Of a stretch of DNA of 64,000 nt, positions 17,593 to 24,747 are shown in pieces. The notes under the pieces are model-generated. The model searched no databases. It saw nothing but the letters and a program-made list of their open reading frames with translations, and had not been told where the DNA came from. Numbering within the stretch: the stretch's first letter is position 1; every line of letters starts with the position of its first letter. The translations under genes were made by a program, and so were the position numbers. Origin of the DNA: an uncultured Clostridia bacterium (GTDB taxonomy: Bacteria; Bacillota; Clostridia; Lachnospirales; Anaerotignaceae); contig CALWEX010000013.1 in assembly GCA_944377425.1 (NCBI GenBank), positions 1 through 64,000 of the forward strand, in the 5' to 3' direction.

Positions 17593-17802
17593 ATGCTCAA
17601 AATACCCGATTTTACAAAGCCTGAATTGGATTTTATAAGAAAAAATGGGAATTTAACAGAAACAGAAGAACGCATTCTTGATTTAAGGAATTGTGAGTAT
17701 CCGCCCACAATAGAACAACTTGCGGAAATCTTGGGTAAAAGTCCGTCTACTATTAGCCGAGCAATCAAAAGCCTAAAGAAAAAGATTATAAGGCTGTTAT
17801 AA
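17593..17802 (+). CDS. HTH protein resembling sigma-70 region 4
   Basis: The 69-residue protein has a C-terminal helix-turn-helix, LTETEERILDLR and TIEQLAEILGKSPSTISRAI (residues about 19-30 and 39-58), of the kind found in sigma-70 region 4 and phage ArpU/RinA-type activators. It probably binds DNA and may regulate the following cassette. GGAGGG is 6 nt before the ATG. A terminator follows its stop, so it is separately transcribed from the genes after it or ends the 17,108 transcript. Confidence 0.7.
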   Translation: MLKIPDFTKPELDFIRKNGNLTETEERILDLRNCEYPPTIEQLAEILGKSPSTISRAIKSLKKKIIRLL

Positions 17803-17841
17803 TTATGACATTTTAGTGACAATTTAATGATAAAAAGATAA

Positions 17842-17873
17842 GAAGAACATGCTATGGAGTATGTTCTTTTTTT
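17842..17873 (+). terminator. Terminator after sigma-like HTH gene
   Basis: An 8-bp stem AAGAACAT/ATGTTCTT (17843-17850 with 17861-17868), extended by an inner pair, runs into seven T's. Confidence 0.85.
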
Positions 17874-17906
17874 ATGCGAAAATTTAAGTATAAGGAGGTG
17901 TGTCTA

Positions 17907-18068
17907 TTGTTTAAAGATGAAATTTTAGAAAGAATTTTTACACACCCTGAAATGCAAAAAATACCTATTGGCTGTCAATCAACAGCAGTACATGTATTTC
18001 AAGAAGTTATAGAGGAAGTAAATAAGGAGGGAATTTATGGCACAATATCCGAATTATTATCCGAATAA
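17907..18068 (+). CDS. Small phage protein of unknown function
   Basis: The 53-residue ORF starts at TTG 17907, 8 nt after the full AAGGAGGTG; a longer in-frame reading from 17874 lacks a ribosome site. It is acidic and helical (EVIEEVNKEG). Its end overlaps the start of the next gene by 32 bases. No family recognised. Confidence 0.55.
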   Translation: MFKDEILERIFTHPEMQKIPIGCQSTAVHVFQEVIEEVNKEGIYGTISELLSE

Positions 18069-18564
18069 CAACATGCAACAGATGTATATGGGCTATACAC
18101 CTATGACAACAGTACAACAATACCCACAATATCCACAACAAGCAATTCCACAACAATCTCAATTTCAACCACAACAAACAATTCCACAGCAAATAATAGG
18201 TCTTAATGGTCGATATGTAGACGATTTTAATACTTTGTCTGCAAATGATGTACCTATGGACGGTAACGGCGCAATTTTTATTAAAAAAGATAAATCTGAA
18301 ATTCAGCTTAAAAACTGGACTGCAAATGGAACTATAGCTACAACGTGTTTTAAGCCTATTACAGAACAAAATTTTGAAAATAATATAAATATGCCACAAA
18401 TAAATTTAAACGGCTTATACGAGGATATGAGAGCCTTAAGGGGCGAAATAGCAGAACGTTTTGACCGTTTAGAAAAATCCATGACTAACTCTACAAATCA
18501 CACAACTAATTCTATGGCTAAAACAAGTGTTTCTAAAATTAAAAAGGAGACTGAGGCCGAATGA
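18037..18564 (+). CDS. Gln/Pro/Tyr-rich cassette protein
   Basis: The 175-residue protein starts with about 55 residues rich in Q, P, Y and N (MAQYPNYYPNNNMQQMYMG and four IPQQ-type repeats). A compact middle (ngRYVDDFNTLSANDVPMDGNGAIF) and a helical C-terminus (LYEDMRALRGEIAERFDRLE, about 130-150) follow. The low-complexity start suggests a disordered or surface-sticky region. AAGGAGGG precedes the ATG. It shares ATGA with the next gene, so the two are coupled. Not recognised. Confidence 0.55.
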   Translation: MAQYPNYYPNNNMQQMYMGYTPMTTVQQYPQYPQQAIPQQSQFQPQQTIPQQIIGLNGRYVDDFNTLSANDVPMDGNGAIFIKKDKSEIQLKNWTANGTIATTCFKPITEQNFENNINMPQINLNGLYEDMRALRGEIAERFDRLEKSMTNSTNHTTNSMAKTSVSKIKKETEAE

Positions 18565-18791
18565 ACATGATGCAACTATTAAATGCACTTCAAAATCCAC
18601 AACAGTTTGCACAACAAATGATGAACAATAGTCAAGTTATGCAAAATCCAATGGCTAAAAACGCTATACAAATGTTACAAAAAGGCGACTCACAAGGAAT
18701 AGAAAACATGGCTCGAAACCTTTGCAAAGAAAAAGGCATAGACCCTGACGAAATGATGAAACAATTTAAACAACAACTAAATATTAGATAA
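18561..18791 (+). CDS. Gln/Met/Asn-rich small cassette protein
   Basis: The 76-residue protein has QNPQQFAQQMM and QNPMAKNAIQML segments and a C-terminal KGIDPDEMMKQFKQQL helix. It is translated from an ATGA overlap with the preceding gene. Its Q/N/M bias matches its neighbour, suggesting the two products work together. Not recognised. Confidence 0.55.
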   Translation: MNMMQLLNALQNPQQFAQQMMNNSQVMQNPMAKNAIQMLQKGDSQGIENMARNLCKEKGIDPDEMMKQFKQQLNIR

Positions 18792-18876
18792 ATATTGTTT
18801 ACGCATATTAGAGGTTGAGCGCTCATTAAAAACCGGTTCCTCTTTATGAATATATTTTTAAGGAGGAAAAACTAAT

Positions 18877-19659
18877 ATGTTCAATAACAATGACGGATTT
18901 ACAATGCCAGTTATGCCAGCTTACTATGGAAACAGCGGTATGTTTGGTTTTGGCGACAACGGAATATGGACTTTAATTTTATTTGCTATACTTTTTGGCT
19001 GGGGCGGAAATGGTTTTGGTGGCCTTGGCGGTTACGGCGGTGGAATTAATACACCAGCAGGACAGGGATATGCTACAAGAGCTGACATTAACGAAGGATT
19101 TGCATTTAACAACTTACAGCGTGATGTAAATTCTATTCAGAATGGTATTTGTGACAGCACTTATGCACTTAACAACGCTATTACAAGCGGTTTTAGCAAT
19201 AACCAGCTTCAACTTTGCAATGGCTTTAACGGTGTTCAAACACAGATTAGCAACCTTGGCTACCAGCTTTCTCAATGCTGCTGTGAAACACAGAGAGGTA
19301 TTGACGGTGTAAACTATAACATAGCTACACAGACAAATACTCTCCAAAACACAATGAACAATAATGCAAGAGATATTATTGAAAGCCAGAACGCAGGCAC
19401 AAGAGCTATCCTTGATTATCTCTGCCAGGATAAAATTTCTACATTACAGGCAGAAAATCAGTCTCTTAAATTTGCTGCAAGTCAGCAGGCACAAAATGCC
19501 TTTATTACAGCTAATCAGGACGCACAGACAGCAGAGCTTATTCGCAGACTTGGCAGAGATGTTCCGGTTCCTGCATACGTTGTTCCAAACCCTAACTGCT
19601 GCTATGGTACACCAGTTGGTGTAATGAATAACGGCTCAAGTTGTAACTTTGGTTGCTAA
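18877..19659 (+). CDS. Gly/Asn/Cys-rich cassette protein with membrane segment
   Basis: The 260-residue protein has a short polar start, a glycine-rich hydrophobic stretch (GIWTLILFAILFGWGGNGFG, about residues 28-47, continuing into GGLGGYGGG) and a long helical, Q/N-rich middle. It carries a CCC triplet near residue 130 and a C-terminus with CCYGTP and CNFGC. Codons are more GC-rich than its neighbours. Such a protein could be a membrane-anchored or virion-surface element; no family was recognised. AAGGAGG precedes the ATG. Confidence 0.55.
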   Translation: MFNNNDGFTMPVMPAYYGNSGMFGFGDNGIWTLILFAILFGWGGNGFGGLGGYGGGINTPAGQGYATRADINEGFAFNNLQRDVNSIQNGICDSTYALNNAITSGFSNNQLQLCNGFNGVQTQISNLGYQLSQCCCETQRGIDGVNYNIATQTNTLQNTMNNNARDIIESQNAGTRAILDYLCQDKISTLQAENQSLKFAASQQAQNAFITANQDAQTAELIRRLGRDVPVPAYVVPNPNCCYGTPVGVMNNGSSCNFGC

Positions 19660-19661
19660 TA

Positions 19662-19895
19662 ATGAACCAAAATTATAATTCTAATAGTATAAATGTCTTT
19701 GACATGCTAACTATTTTTTCTGTAATGCTTCAAATTATGGGTTATCAAAACGATATTAGTCAATCTACAAATGATGACCTTATGAAGGAACTACAATCGC
19801 AGGATAGACGCTATCTTGACAAAATTATACAAACACAAAACGAAATATTGAATATATTATCCGAGTTAAAAAAGGATATGTCTGCTTATAAATAA
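19662..19895 (+). CDS. Small helical cassette protein
   Basis: The 77-residue protein has a hydrophobic helix (VFDMLTIFSVMLQIMGYQ, residues about 11-28) and a charged coiled-coil-like C-terminus. It starts a few bases after the preceding gene with no strong ribosome site, so it is probably translated by coupling. Function unknown. Confidence 0.5.
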   Translation: MNQNYNSNSINVFDMLTIFSVMLQIMGYQNDISQSTNDDLMKELQSQDRRYLDKIIQTQNEILNILSELKKDMSAYK

Positions 19896-19966
19896 AGCAG
19901 TATTATTAGAATTAAGGGCAGGCTATAGGTTTATGGTTTGCCCTTTTTAAATGGAGGGAAATAATA

Positions 19967-20392
19967 ATGGCTGAATATACTAACTCTGCACTGCAAACTG
20001 TAGCAGCAGGACAAAATGTAATTTTTACTGAAACACCTATATGCCCTACAAAATGTGTAACACACAGAGACGGAAGCGGCATAGTAAGGCTTAGAGGTCT
20101 TACAAACGGACAATGCAAAGCAAGATTTCTTGTTTCATTCTCCGGCAATATTGAAATTCCTACAGGCGGTACTGTAGAAGCTATTTCTCTTGCAATTTCC
20201 GTTGACGGTGAACCTTTACAGTCTACACAGATGATTGTTACACCAGCGGCAGTAGAAAATTTCTTTAATGTAGCTACACAAGTATATATTGACGTTCCTT
20301 GCGGTTGTTGTGCTACTGTAGCAGTTGAAAATACTTCTACACAGGCAATAGCTGTGCAAAATCCAAACTTGATTGCTATAAGAACTGCATAA
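19967..20392 (+). CDS. Beta-rich cassette protein, possible jelly-roll surface protein
   Basis: The 141-residue protein alternates beta strands with small loops and has a cysteine pair in ETPICPTKCV and a CGCC motif (about residue 113-116). The pattern GTVEAISLAISVDGEPLQ and the ending AVQNPNLIAIRTA resemble the trimeric jelly-roll domains (TNF/C1q/BclA-like) used on exosporium and virion surfaces. That likeness is structural guesswork. GGAGGG precedes the ATG; codon use is higher in GC than its neighbours. Confidence 0.5.
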   Translation: MAEYTNSALQTVAAGQNVIFTETPICPTKCVTHRDGSGIVRLRGLTNGQCKARFLVSFSGNIEIPTGGTVEAISLAISVDGEPLQSTQMIVTPAAVENFFNVATQVYIDVPCGCCATVAVENTSTQAIAVQNPNLIAIRTA

Positions 20393-20405
20393 GGGGGCGT
20401 GAATT

Positions 20406-21017
20406 ATGCACATACAAAGAATACATGAAATGATTGAAAAATTAACTGAAACTGCTCGTTGTGAGCTTGATAAAGGCATTGAATGTGTTAATACAAAAGA
20501 ATTTGGCGAAGTTGCAGACATAATAAAAGACCTTATAGACGCTGAATATAAGGCTACTATTGTTAAGGCTATGGGAGAAACGGAGGAAGCTAGCGAACGC
20601 AGATATTATGACATATATCGCTATGCTAATGGTCGTTATGCTCCTAAAGGTCGTGGAATGCGTAAAGGTTATGAGGAACCTTACATAATGACTAAGGACA
20701 TGTATTATGATTTTTCTCCTGAATATTGGAGAGACTTAGACAAGGCTGATGGTAAAATGTATTACACTGAGCCAATGGACCACATGATGCACGACCATAA
20801 AGAGGGCAAAAGCGGTATGAGTCGTAAAATGTATATGGACGCAAAAGAAGCACATAAGGGTAATACAGCAGAAGATAAAAACGCCAAAATGAAAGAACTT
20901 GAAAATTATACAAAAGAACTTCACGAGGATATTATGGAAATGATTGAGGGCGCTTCTAACGAAGAAAAAACAATGCTTAAAGCTAAAATATCCGCAATGG
21001 CACAAAAGATAATGTAA
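20406..21017 (+). CDS. Tyr/Met/His-rich cassette protein
   Basis: The 203-residue protein has a helical N-terminus (about 60 residues). A middle rich in Y, R, G and M (YDIYRYANGRYAPKGRGM) is followed by MDHMMHDHKEG, a cluster able to bind metal, and a helical C-terminus. GGGGGCG precedes the ATG. A terminator follows its stop. Not recognised; it is probably the last member of the 18.0-21.0 kb transcription unit. Confidence 0.5.
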   Translation: MHIQRIHEMIEKLTETARCELDKGIECVNTKEFGEVADIIKDLIDAEYKATIVKAMGETEEASERRYYDIYRYANGRYAPKGRGMRKGYEEPYIMTKDMYYDFSPEYWRDLDKADGKMYYTEPMDHMMHDHKEGKSGMSRKMYMDAKEAHKGNTAEDKNAKMKELENYTKELHEDIMEMIEGASNEEKTMLKAKISAMAQKIM

Positions 21018-21023
21018 ATCAAA

Positions 21024-21052
21024 TAGAGAGGGCAGAAATGCCCTCTTTTTAG
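21024..21052 (+). terminator. Terminator in the left cassette
   Basis: Stem GAGGGC/GCCCTC (21028-21033 with 21040-21045) with flanking pairs, then five T's. Confidence 0.8.
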
Positions 21053-21065
21053 AAGGTGAAAGAAA

Positions 21066-21386
21066 ATGTTTATTGTTAATGGTATGCAATGGGATTTACA
21101 GTTTGTATCGCCTAACAGTAATATGCTTAAGCGTTCGGACGGCTCTATCACTTTAGGCGTAACAGATAACTCATTAAAAACTATATTTATAAACAAAAAT
21201 TTATATGGTGAAAAGCTAAAAAAGGTTGTTTGCCATGAGCTTACACATGTTTTTGCTTTTGAATATAATTATTCTGTTGACTTAAAAACAGAAGAAATTA
21301 TAGCTGATTTTATGAGTCTATTTGGTAGGGATATTATATACCTTGCTGATAATATTATGAATAATTTAATTAGGAGAATTGCTTAA
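21066..21386 (+). CDS. IrrE/ImmA-like zinc metallopeptidase
   Basis: The 106-residue protein contains the zinc-protease motif HELTH near residue 57 (VVCHELTHVFAFEY), with a following EEIIADFM that can supply the third ligand, as in ImmA/IrrE peptidases. In mobile elements these enzymes often cut a repressor to trigger gene expression. Here no HTH partner is directly adjacent, so the target is unknown. AGAAGGTGA precedes the ATG. It overlaps the next small ORF (TAATG). Confidence 0.75.
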   Translation: MFIVNGMQWDLQFVSPNSNMLKRSDGSITLGVTDNSLKTIFINKNLYGEKLKKVVCHELTHVFAFEYNYSVDLKTEEIIADFMSLFGRDIIYLADNIMNNLIRRIA

Positions 21387-21538
21387 TGGATATAAATAAC
21401 TTATTAGATTATATTAATAGAACAAACAAAGATATGACAAAAGAACAGCTTATATATGAATTAAACAATCCTGTGTATTCTGCAAAAAGTTTAATTTTAA
21501 TTATGGAAAATTCAATTTCTGAAAATTTTCCTGCATAA
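21386..21538 (+). CDS. Small phage protein of 50 residues
   Basis: The ORF (MDINNLLDYINRTNKDMTKE at its start) is translated from a TAATG overlap with the metallopeptidase, with AGGAGAA upstream. It is predicted to be all helix. The tight coupling suggests it works with the peptidase, perhaps as substrate or modulator. Function unknown. Confidence 0.5.
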   Translation: MDINNLLDYINRTNKDMTKEQLIYELNNPVYSAKSLILIMENSISENFPA

Positions 21539-21826
21539 GAATTTGATACCCCCCCCTATAGCATTTTAGGGCTGAAAAAACCATTTTAGAATTTTGAAAA
21601 TTTTTCACTCGAAATCATTCAAATTATTTTTGCCGATTTTTGGTAAACCTTAACCATGGAAGGATATTCTTTGCTTTTATTAAAAAATTATTAAAAATCT
21701 GTTTAAAAATACTTATGGCTGAATTTGCGCCATGCCTTTAAATGGCATTGTAAGCCCCTATAAGCCACTTTTAAGGCGTTAATGTATAGTTTTATTAAGC
21801 ATAGCACAAAAAGCCGTTAAAATCAA

Positions 21827-22021
21827 TCATAACGGCAAATTTTTAAATATTTGTTCGTACTCGTTCCAACGCTGAAACTTTATCGGCATTGGCTTATTGT
21901 TGTCAAAAAACAGTACGAGTGCCGTGGCTATCTGATTCCACTTTTCCACATATTCAAACCGGATTAAATGCCCCGCATTAATTAGATTCTTAGCCTTTGC
22001 ATGATAATTAAAATATGACAT
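21827..22021 (-). CDS. Small protein of unknown function, last gene of minus operon
   Basis: The 64-residue protein (MSYFNYHAKAKNLINAGHLI at its start) has GAGGTG 7 nt before its ATG. It is basic and aromatic-rich. Short hypotheticals of this type are common in Clostridia mobile elements. It ends a run of four minus-strand genes starting at 23183. The 290 bp between it and 21538 hold a C8 tract (about 21548-21555) and weak inverted repeats but no gene. Confidence 0.6.
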   Translation of the reverse strand: MSYFNYHAKAKNLINAGHLIRFEYVEKWNQIATALVLFFDNNKPMPIKFQRWNEYEQIFKNLPL

Positions 22022-22081
22022 GTGTTTACACCTCTTAAATAAATAATTTTAGATACGACAAAAAGGCACTTTTAAAGCGCC

Positions 22082-22465
22082 TTAATTGTATATATATGTA
22101 TTTATAATTGTTACGCCGTTATTTCTTAAATTATTAACGGCTTTTTCTTGTTCAAAATATGGCTTTTCTTTTTTTAGAAACGGACACTTTTCGTAAAATT
22201 CATGTGTTTTTAAATTGTTTAAAGCATATACCGTATTATTTTTATCGTCAATAAAAATATTGTCCGTGCTATAATATGGATTAGCCCAAACGCCGGATTT
22301 TTTAAGCAGTGTAAAGAAATCAAATTGTTTGTTTTTTGGTATGTCTTGTATGTGTTTTAACCCGGTTATAACTCCGGCTGTTTTGCCGGTATCCGGATTA
22401 ATAATTGTTATACTCTTTTTATTTACTTTTATTTTTTGCCTTTCGCATTCTGTTATTTTTGCCAT
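22082..22465 (-). CDS. Hypothetical protein of minus operon
   Basis: The 127-residue protein starts MAKITECERQKIKVNKKS after GAAAGGGGC. It is a mixed alpha/beta, basic protein with a late FYEKCPFLKKEKPYFEQEK stretch. No family recognised. It belongs to the operon driven by the operator-bearing promoter at 23388-23416. Confidence 0.55.
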   Translation of the reverse strand: MAKITECERQKIKVNKKSITIINPDTGKTAGVITGLKHIQDIPKNKQFDFFTLLKKSGVWANPYYSTDNIFIDDKNNTVYALNNLKTHEFYEKCPFLKKEKPYFEQEKAVNNLRNNGVTIINTYIYN

Positions 22466-22564
22466 TTTTAAAGCCCCTTTCAGTTAGTAATTTTTGATTT
22501 TTGATTTTTATAGGAATTGTTAAAATTGTCATTTTTTTTACCTTTCGATTAAAATAATCGCCTT

Positions 22565-22867
22565 TCATTTTTTAGTTTTTATTTCTTTTTTCATCTCAGT
22601 AATAAAATCATTTATTTTATAAATTTCATCATCAAAAAAGCATTTATTATTTGTTCTATCTTTTGACAATCTTTTATTATAAAAAAGAGTTACCCCAATA
22701 CACCAACCACCACCAAAAGCGGTGCCGTATGATATCTCATATTCAAGCCCTTTACCTATTTTAATAAATCCAACTACCTGTGGCGTTATAAAATTATCAG
22801 ACTGATAAAATGCAAGTTCAATTCCTTTTAAATTTCTTAATTTGTTTTCTAATTCTAAATATGTCAT
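22565..22867 (-). CDS. Hypothetical protein of minus operon
   Basis: The 100-residue protein starts MTYLELENKLRNLKGIELAF; the ATG at 22867 follows GGTGGGG, so it is preferred to the one at 22879. A beta-rich middle with GTAFGGGWCIGV suggests a compact fold. Not recognised. Confidence 0.55.
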   Translation of the reverse strand: MTYLELENKLRNLKGIELAFYQSDNFITPQVVGFIKIGKGLEYEISYGTAFGGGWCIGVTLFYNKRLSKDRTNNKCFFDDEIYKINDFITEMKKEIKTKK

Positions 22868-22896
22868 TTTATACCCCACCTTTTTATATTTTATTT

Positions 22897-22916
22897 TTAG
22901 TCTGTCATCATCAGCG
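22897..22916 (-). repeat. 20-bp direct repeat, copy 1
   Basis: A perfect 20-bp copy of the sequence at 23214-23233 covers the stop codon region of the gene at 22911 and the gap before the next gene. Each copy stands just upstream of a gene start in the minus operon, so it may be a duplicated leader or a scar of gene duplication. Confidence 0.75.
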
Positions 22917-23183
22917 GGGCATGAGCCACAACACCCCGGTTAACAATTCGTTTCTATTGGTCTTTACAAGCTTTTTCGCTGTCATAAAGTCGATTTTTCC
23001 GCCTGTCATAGATACAATATAATTTGCAGCGTCCATATAGGCGTTAAATTCGTTTTGGTATGCCAAATCGAAAAGCTCTTCTGCTTCTGTGTTCTCTGGC
23101 TCTCTCTCATAATCCGCCTCTGCGTGCTTTGCGATTTCTTCCATTCTTTCCAATCTCTGCAATTTTTCAATTAAAGTTGTCAT
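22911..23183 (-). CDS. Acidic helical protein, first gene of minus operon
   Basis: The 90-residue protein (MTTLIEKLQRLERMEEIAKH at its start) is mostly helix with a very acidic middle (ADYEREPENTEAEELFD). AAAGGTGA is 7 nt before the ATG at 23183; the ATG at 23192 is less well placed. It is the promoter-proximal gene of the minus operon, behind a 200-nt GC-rich leader. Function unknown. Confidence 0.6.
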   Translation of the reverse strand: MTTLIEKLQRLERMEEIAKHAEADYEREPENTEAEELFDLAYQNEFNAYMDAANYIVSMTGGKIDFMTAKKLVKTNRNELLTGVLWLMPR

Positions 23184-23199
23184 AATTTTCACCTTTTAA

Positions 23200-23387
23200 C
23201 CTTTCTTCGTTGTTTAGTCTGTCATCATCAGCGCCGGGAGACCATACCCGGCGGACAACCCTTAATTAATGGGCTGTTTCGACTTTTACCGTGTGGCGGT
23301 GCCCCGTTAATATTCAGCCGTTAACGGTCGCTGTTGGGAGACTCTAAGCCCTTCCAACCGGGCTAAGTCATTTCTGACTATGGCTAT
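23200..23387 (-). ncRNA. Structured 5' leader of the minus operon
   Basis: Between the promoter at 23388-23416 and the first gene lie about 190 nt with no ORF and a clearly higher GC content. Hairpins can be drawn: GCCGGG/CCCGGC (about 23232-23251), CCGTTAACGG, AGCCC/GGGCT (about 23347-23364) and AGTCA/TGACT (about 23366-23379). It may be a regulatory leader or a separate small RNA. No known class was recognised. Confidence 0.4.
23214..23233 (-). repeat. 20-bp direct repeat, copy 2
   Basis: This is the perfect second copy of the repeat at 22897-22916, located in the leader 30 nt before the gene starting at 23183. Confidence 0.75.
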
Positions 23388-23416
23388 ATATTATCACATA
23401 AATATGTGAATGTCAA
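23388..23416 (-). promoter_or_regulatory. Operator-bearing promoter of the minus operon
   Basis: On the minus strand TTGACA (23416-23411) and TAATAT (23393-23388) are 17 nt apart. The spacer is filled by the dyad CACATAAATATGTG (23395-23408). The same arrangement, base for base outside the dyad centre, recurs at 23756-23784. Confidence 0.85.
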
Positions 23417-23449
23417 TAAAAAAATCACATTTTTCTGAGAAATTTAAAA

Positions 23450-23478
23450 TTGACATTTAATATTAATTAATGTATAAT
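23450..23478 (+). promoter_or_regulatory. Consensus promoter of the HTH regulator
   Basis: Perfect TTGACA (23450-23455), 17-nt spacer, perfect TATAAT (23473-23478), about 30 nt before the HTH gene. It has no full operator copy; one CACAT half site lies near 23426. Confidence 0.85.
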
Positions 23479-23506
23479 TATTGAATTATTAAAAGGGGGT
23501 ATAAAA

Positions 23507-23746
23507 ATGTTACAATACAAAATAAACGTCATTGAAGAACTGGAAAAAATCGGAATTAATACAACAGTAGCAAAAAAAACCGGGATTTTTGGACAAGACA
23601 CAATGAAGAAGTTTAAAAATGGCGATACTAATATATCATTAGAAGTTTTAAACCGGCTGTGTTGTGTCCTGGAGATGCAACCTCGGGACATTTTGAAATT
23701 TGTAGAAACAGAGAACGACCGAAAAAAAATAATCTCAAAAATTTGA
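23507..23746 (+). CDS. Cro/CI-type HTH regulator of the accessory island
   Basis: The 79-residue protein is a compact XRE-like helix-turn-helix (TTVAKKTGIFGQDTMKKFKN for the scanning and recognition helices, about residues 19-38, and LEVLNRLCCVLEMQPRDIL). AAAAGGGGG precedes the ATG. It stands between two operator-bearing promoters and very probably represses both. The layout recalls the small HTH (Aca) regulators that control anti-CRISPR operons, but no anti-CRISPR is recognised. Confidence 0.8.
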   Translation: MLQYKINVIEELEKIGINTTVAKKTGIFGQDTMKKFKNGDTNISLEVLNRLCCVLEMQPRDILKFVETENDRKKIISKI

Positions 23747-23755
23747 GAAAACCCG

Positions 23756-23784
23756 TTGACATTCACATTAATATGTGATACTAT
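23756..23784 (+). promoter_or_regulatory. Operator-bearing promoter of the plus operon
   Basis: TTGACA (23756-23761), 17-nt spacer holding the dyad CACATTAATATGTG (23764-23777), then TACTAT (23779-23784). It overlaps the end region of the HTH gene and drives the genes at 23863 and 24116. Confidence 0.85.
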
Positions 23785-23862
23785 ATAGTCACAGCAAAGG
23801 AACACAACAAAAAACAAACAGCCGGAAGCTTCCGGCGCAATACGAAAGGGGATAATTTGAAT

Positions 23863-24102
23863 ATGAAAAAATTATATTATTGTAAAACAAATGGATATGA
23901 CATGGTTGTATCTGTTAGCGGCGACGATGCCCGTTTTTTAACAGAAACGGAAGACTTCCCGGTTGACCCAACACCGGCGGAAGCTCTCGAGTTCCTGAAA
24001 GCTGTCGAAGACGACAGCAGTTGGGAGGGCGATTGTACACCAGAAGAAATTTTTGTTGACGGTGTAGACATAATAGCAGAAACAGAAGCAAATTTTGATT
24101 AA
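23863..24102 (+). CDS. Highly acidic small protein
   Basis: The 79-residue protein begins MKKLYYCKTNGYDMVVSVSG and then turns strongly acidic (about 22 D/E against 5-6 K/R), with ETEDFPVDP and EDDSSWEGD. Such charge is typical of DNA mimics and some anti-restriction or anti-CRISPR proteins, though no family was recognised. AAAGGGG sits 11 nt before this ATG (a TTG at 23857 is 5 nt away and also possible). The leader contains the perfect palindrome GCCGGAAGCTTCCGGC (23821-23836). Confidence 0.6.
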   Translation: MKKLYYCKTNGYDMVVSVSGDDARFLTETEDFPVDPTPAEALEFLKAVEDDSSWEGDCTPEEIFVDGVDIIAETEANFD

Positions 24103-24115
24103 AGGGGTGTGCAAT

Positions 24116-24703
24116 ATGATAAATAATGATTTAACAAAAATTAAAATTGAGTATATAAATAATGAATGCTATCACGGCTATATAGTTTCGGCTGTGGTAG
24201 ACGAAAACGGGAATTTTATCCCGTATGAATTATACACCAAAGAGGATGAAAGGCAAAAAATGTTTCTTTCTTCTCATGGTGATAAAGATGCGGCGCTGTA
24301 CTTTTTAGAATTAGCCGTCAATCAATGGATTGATGAACGAAAAAAAGTTAATGCACGCAAAGAACGAGAGAAAAACCGCCTTAAAAAAGAGGCGGAAAAA
24401 CTCAAAAAAAGCTTAACGCCGATATTTGATTCATTAAAAAAAGATTATAATAATTTACCTGAAAGCGAAAAAGCAAGTAAATTATTGTTAATTGACGAGG
24501 CGCGTGCTACTGGTCAGCGTGGCGGCGCTATTGCAAATAAGCATCAAATTTTCAACTTTGATGCTTTTAATTTAAAATTAAGCACCAAAGAAACTGAATT
24601 TTTAAATAATTTAAAATCTGGTAATATATATATATTGCCAAAGGAACTTTCAGACCCTACAAGTTATAAAAACTTTATAACTTACATAATGATACCAGAA
24701 TAA
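24116..24703 (+). CDS. Hypothetical protein with charged coiled-coil middle
   Basis: The 195-residue protein has an N-terminal beta region (HGYIVSAVVDENGNFIPYEL), a strongly basic helical middle (RKEREKNRLKKEAEKLKK, about residues 80-97) and a C-terminal alpha/beta part (DEARATGQRGGAIANKH). AAAGGGGTG precedes the ATG at 24116. It is the second gene of the repressor-controlled plus operon and ends at a terminator. Not recognised. Confidence 0.6.
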   Translation: MINNDLTKIKIEYINNECYHGYIVSAVVDENGNFIPYELYTKEDERQKMFLSSHGDKDAALYFLELAVNQWIDERKKVNARKEREKNRLKKEAEKLKKSLTPIFDSLKKDYNNLPESEKASKLLLIDEARATGQRGGAIANKHQIFNFDAFNLKLSTKETEFLNNLKSGNIYILPKELSDPTSYKNFITYIMIPE

Positions 24704-24707
24704 AGTT

Positions 24708-24738
24708 TTAAAGCCCTTTAATCAGGGCTTTATTTTTT
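24708..24738 (+). terminator. Terminator of the plus operon
   Basis: Perfect stem AAAGCCCT/AGGGCTTT (24710-24717 with 24724-24731) followed by a T-run. Confidence 0.9.
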
Positions 24739-24747
24739 TGTAATTTG

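Noticed and set aside
18037-19659. Repeat-rich DNA as CRISPR or a diversity-generating target
   Set aside because: The repeats are short, irregular and coding (CAA/CCA codons); no cas gene or reverse transcriptase lies in the window.
21546-21556. C8 tract as a phase-variable switch
   Set aside because: It lies after the stop of a small gene and before no start or promoter, so a slip would change nothing visible.
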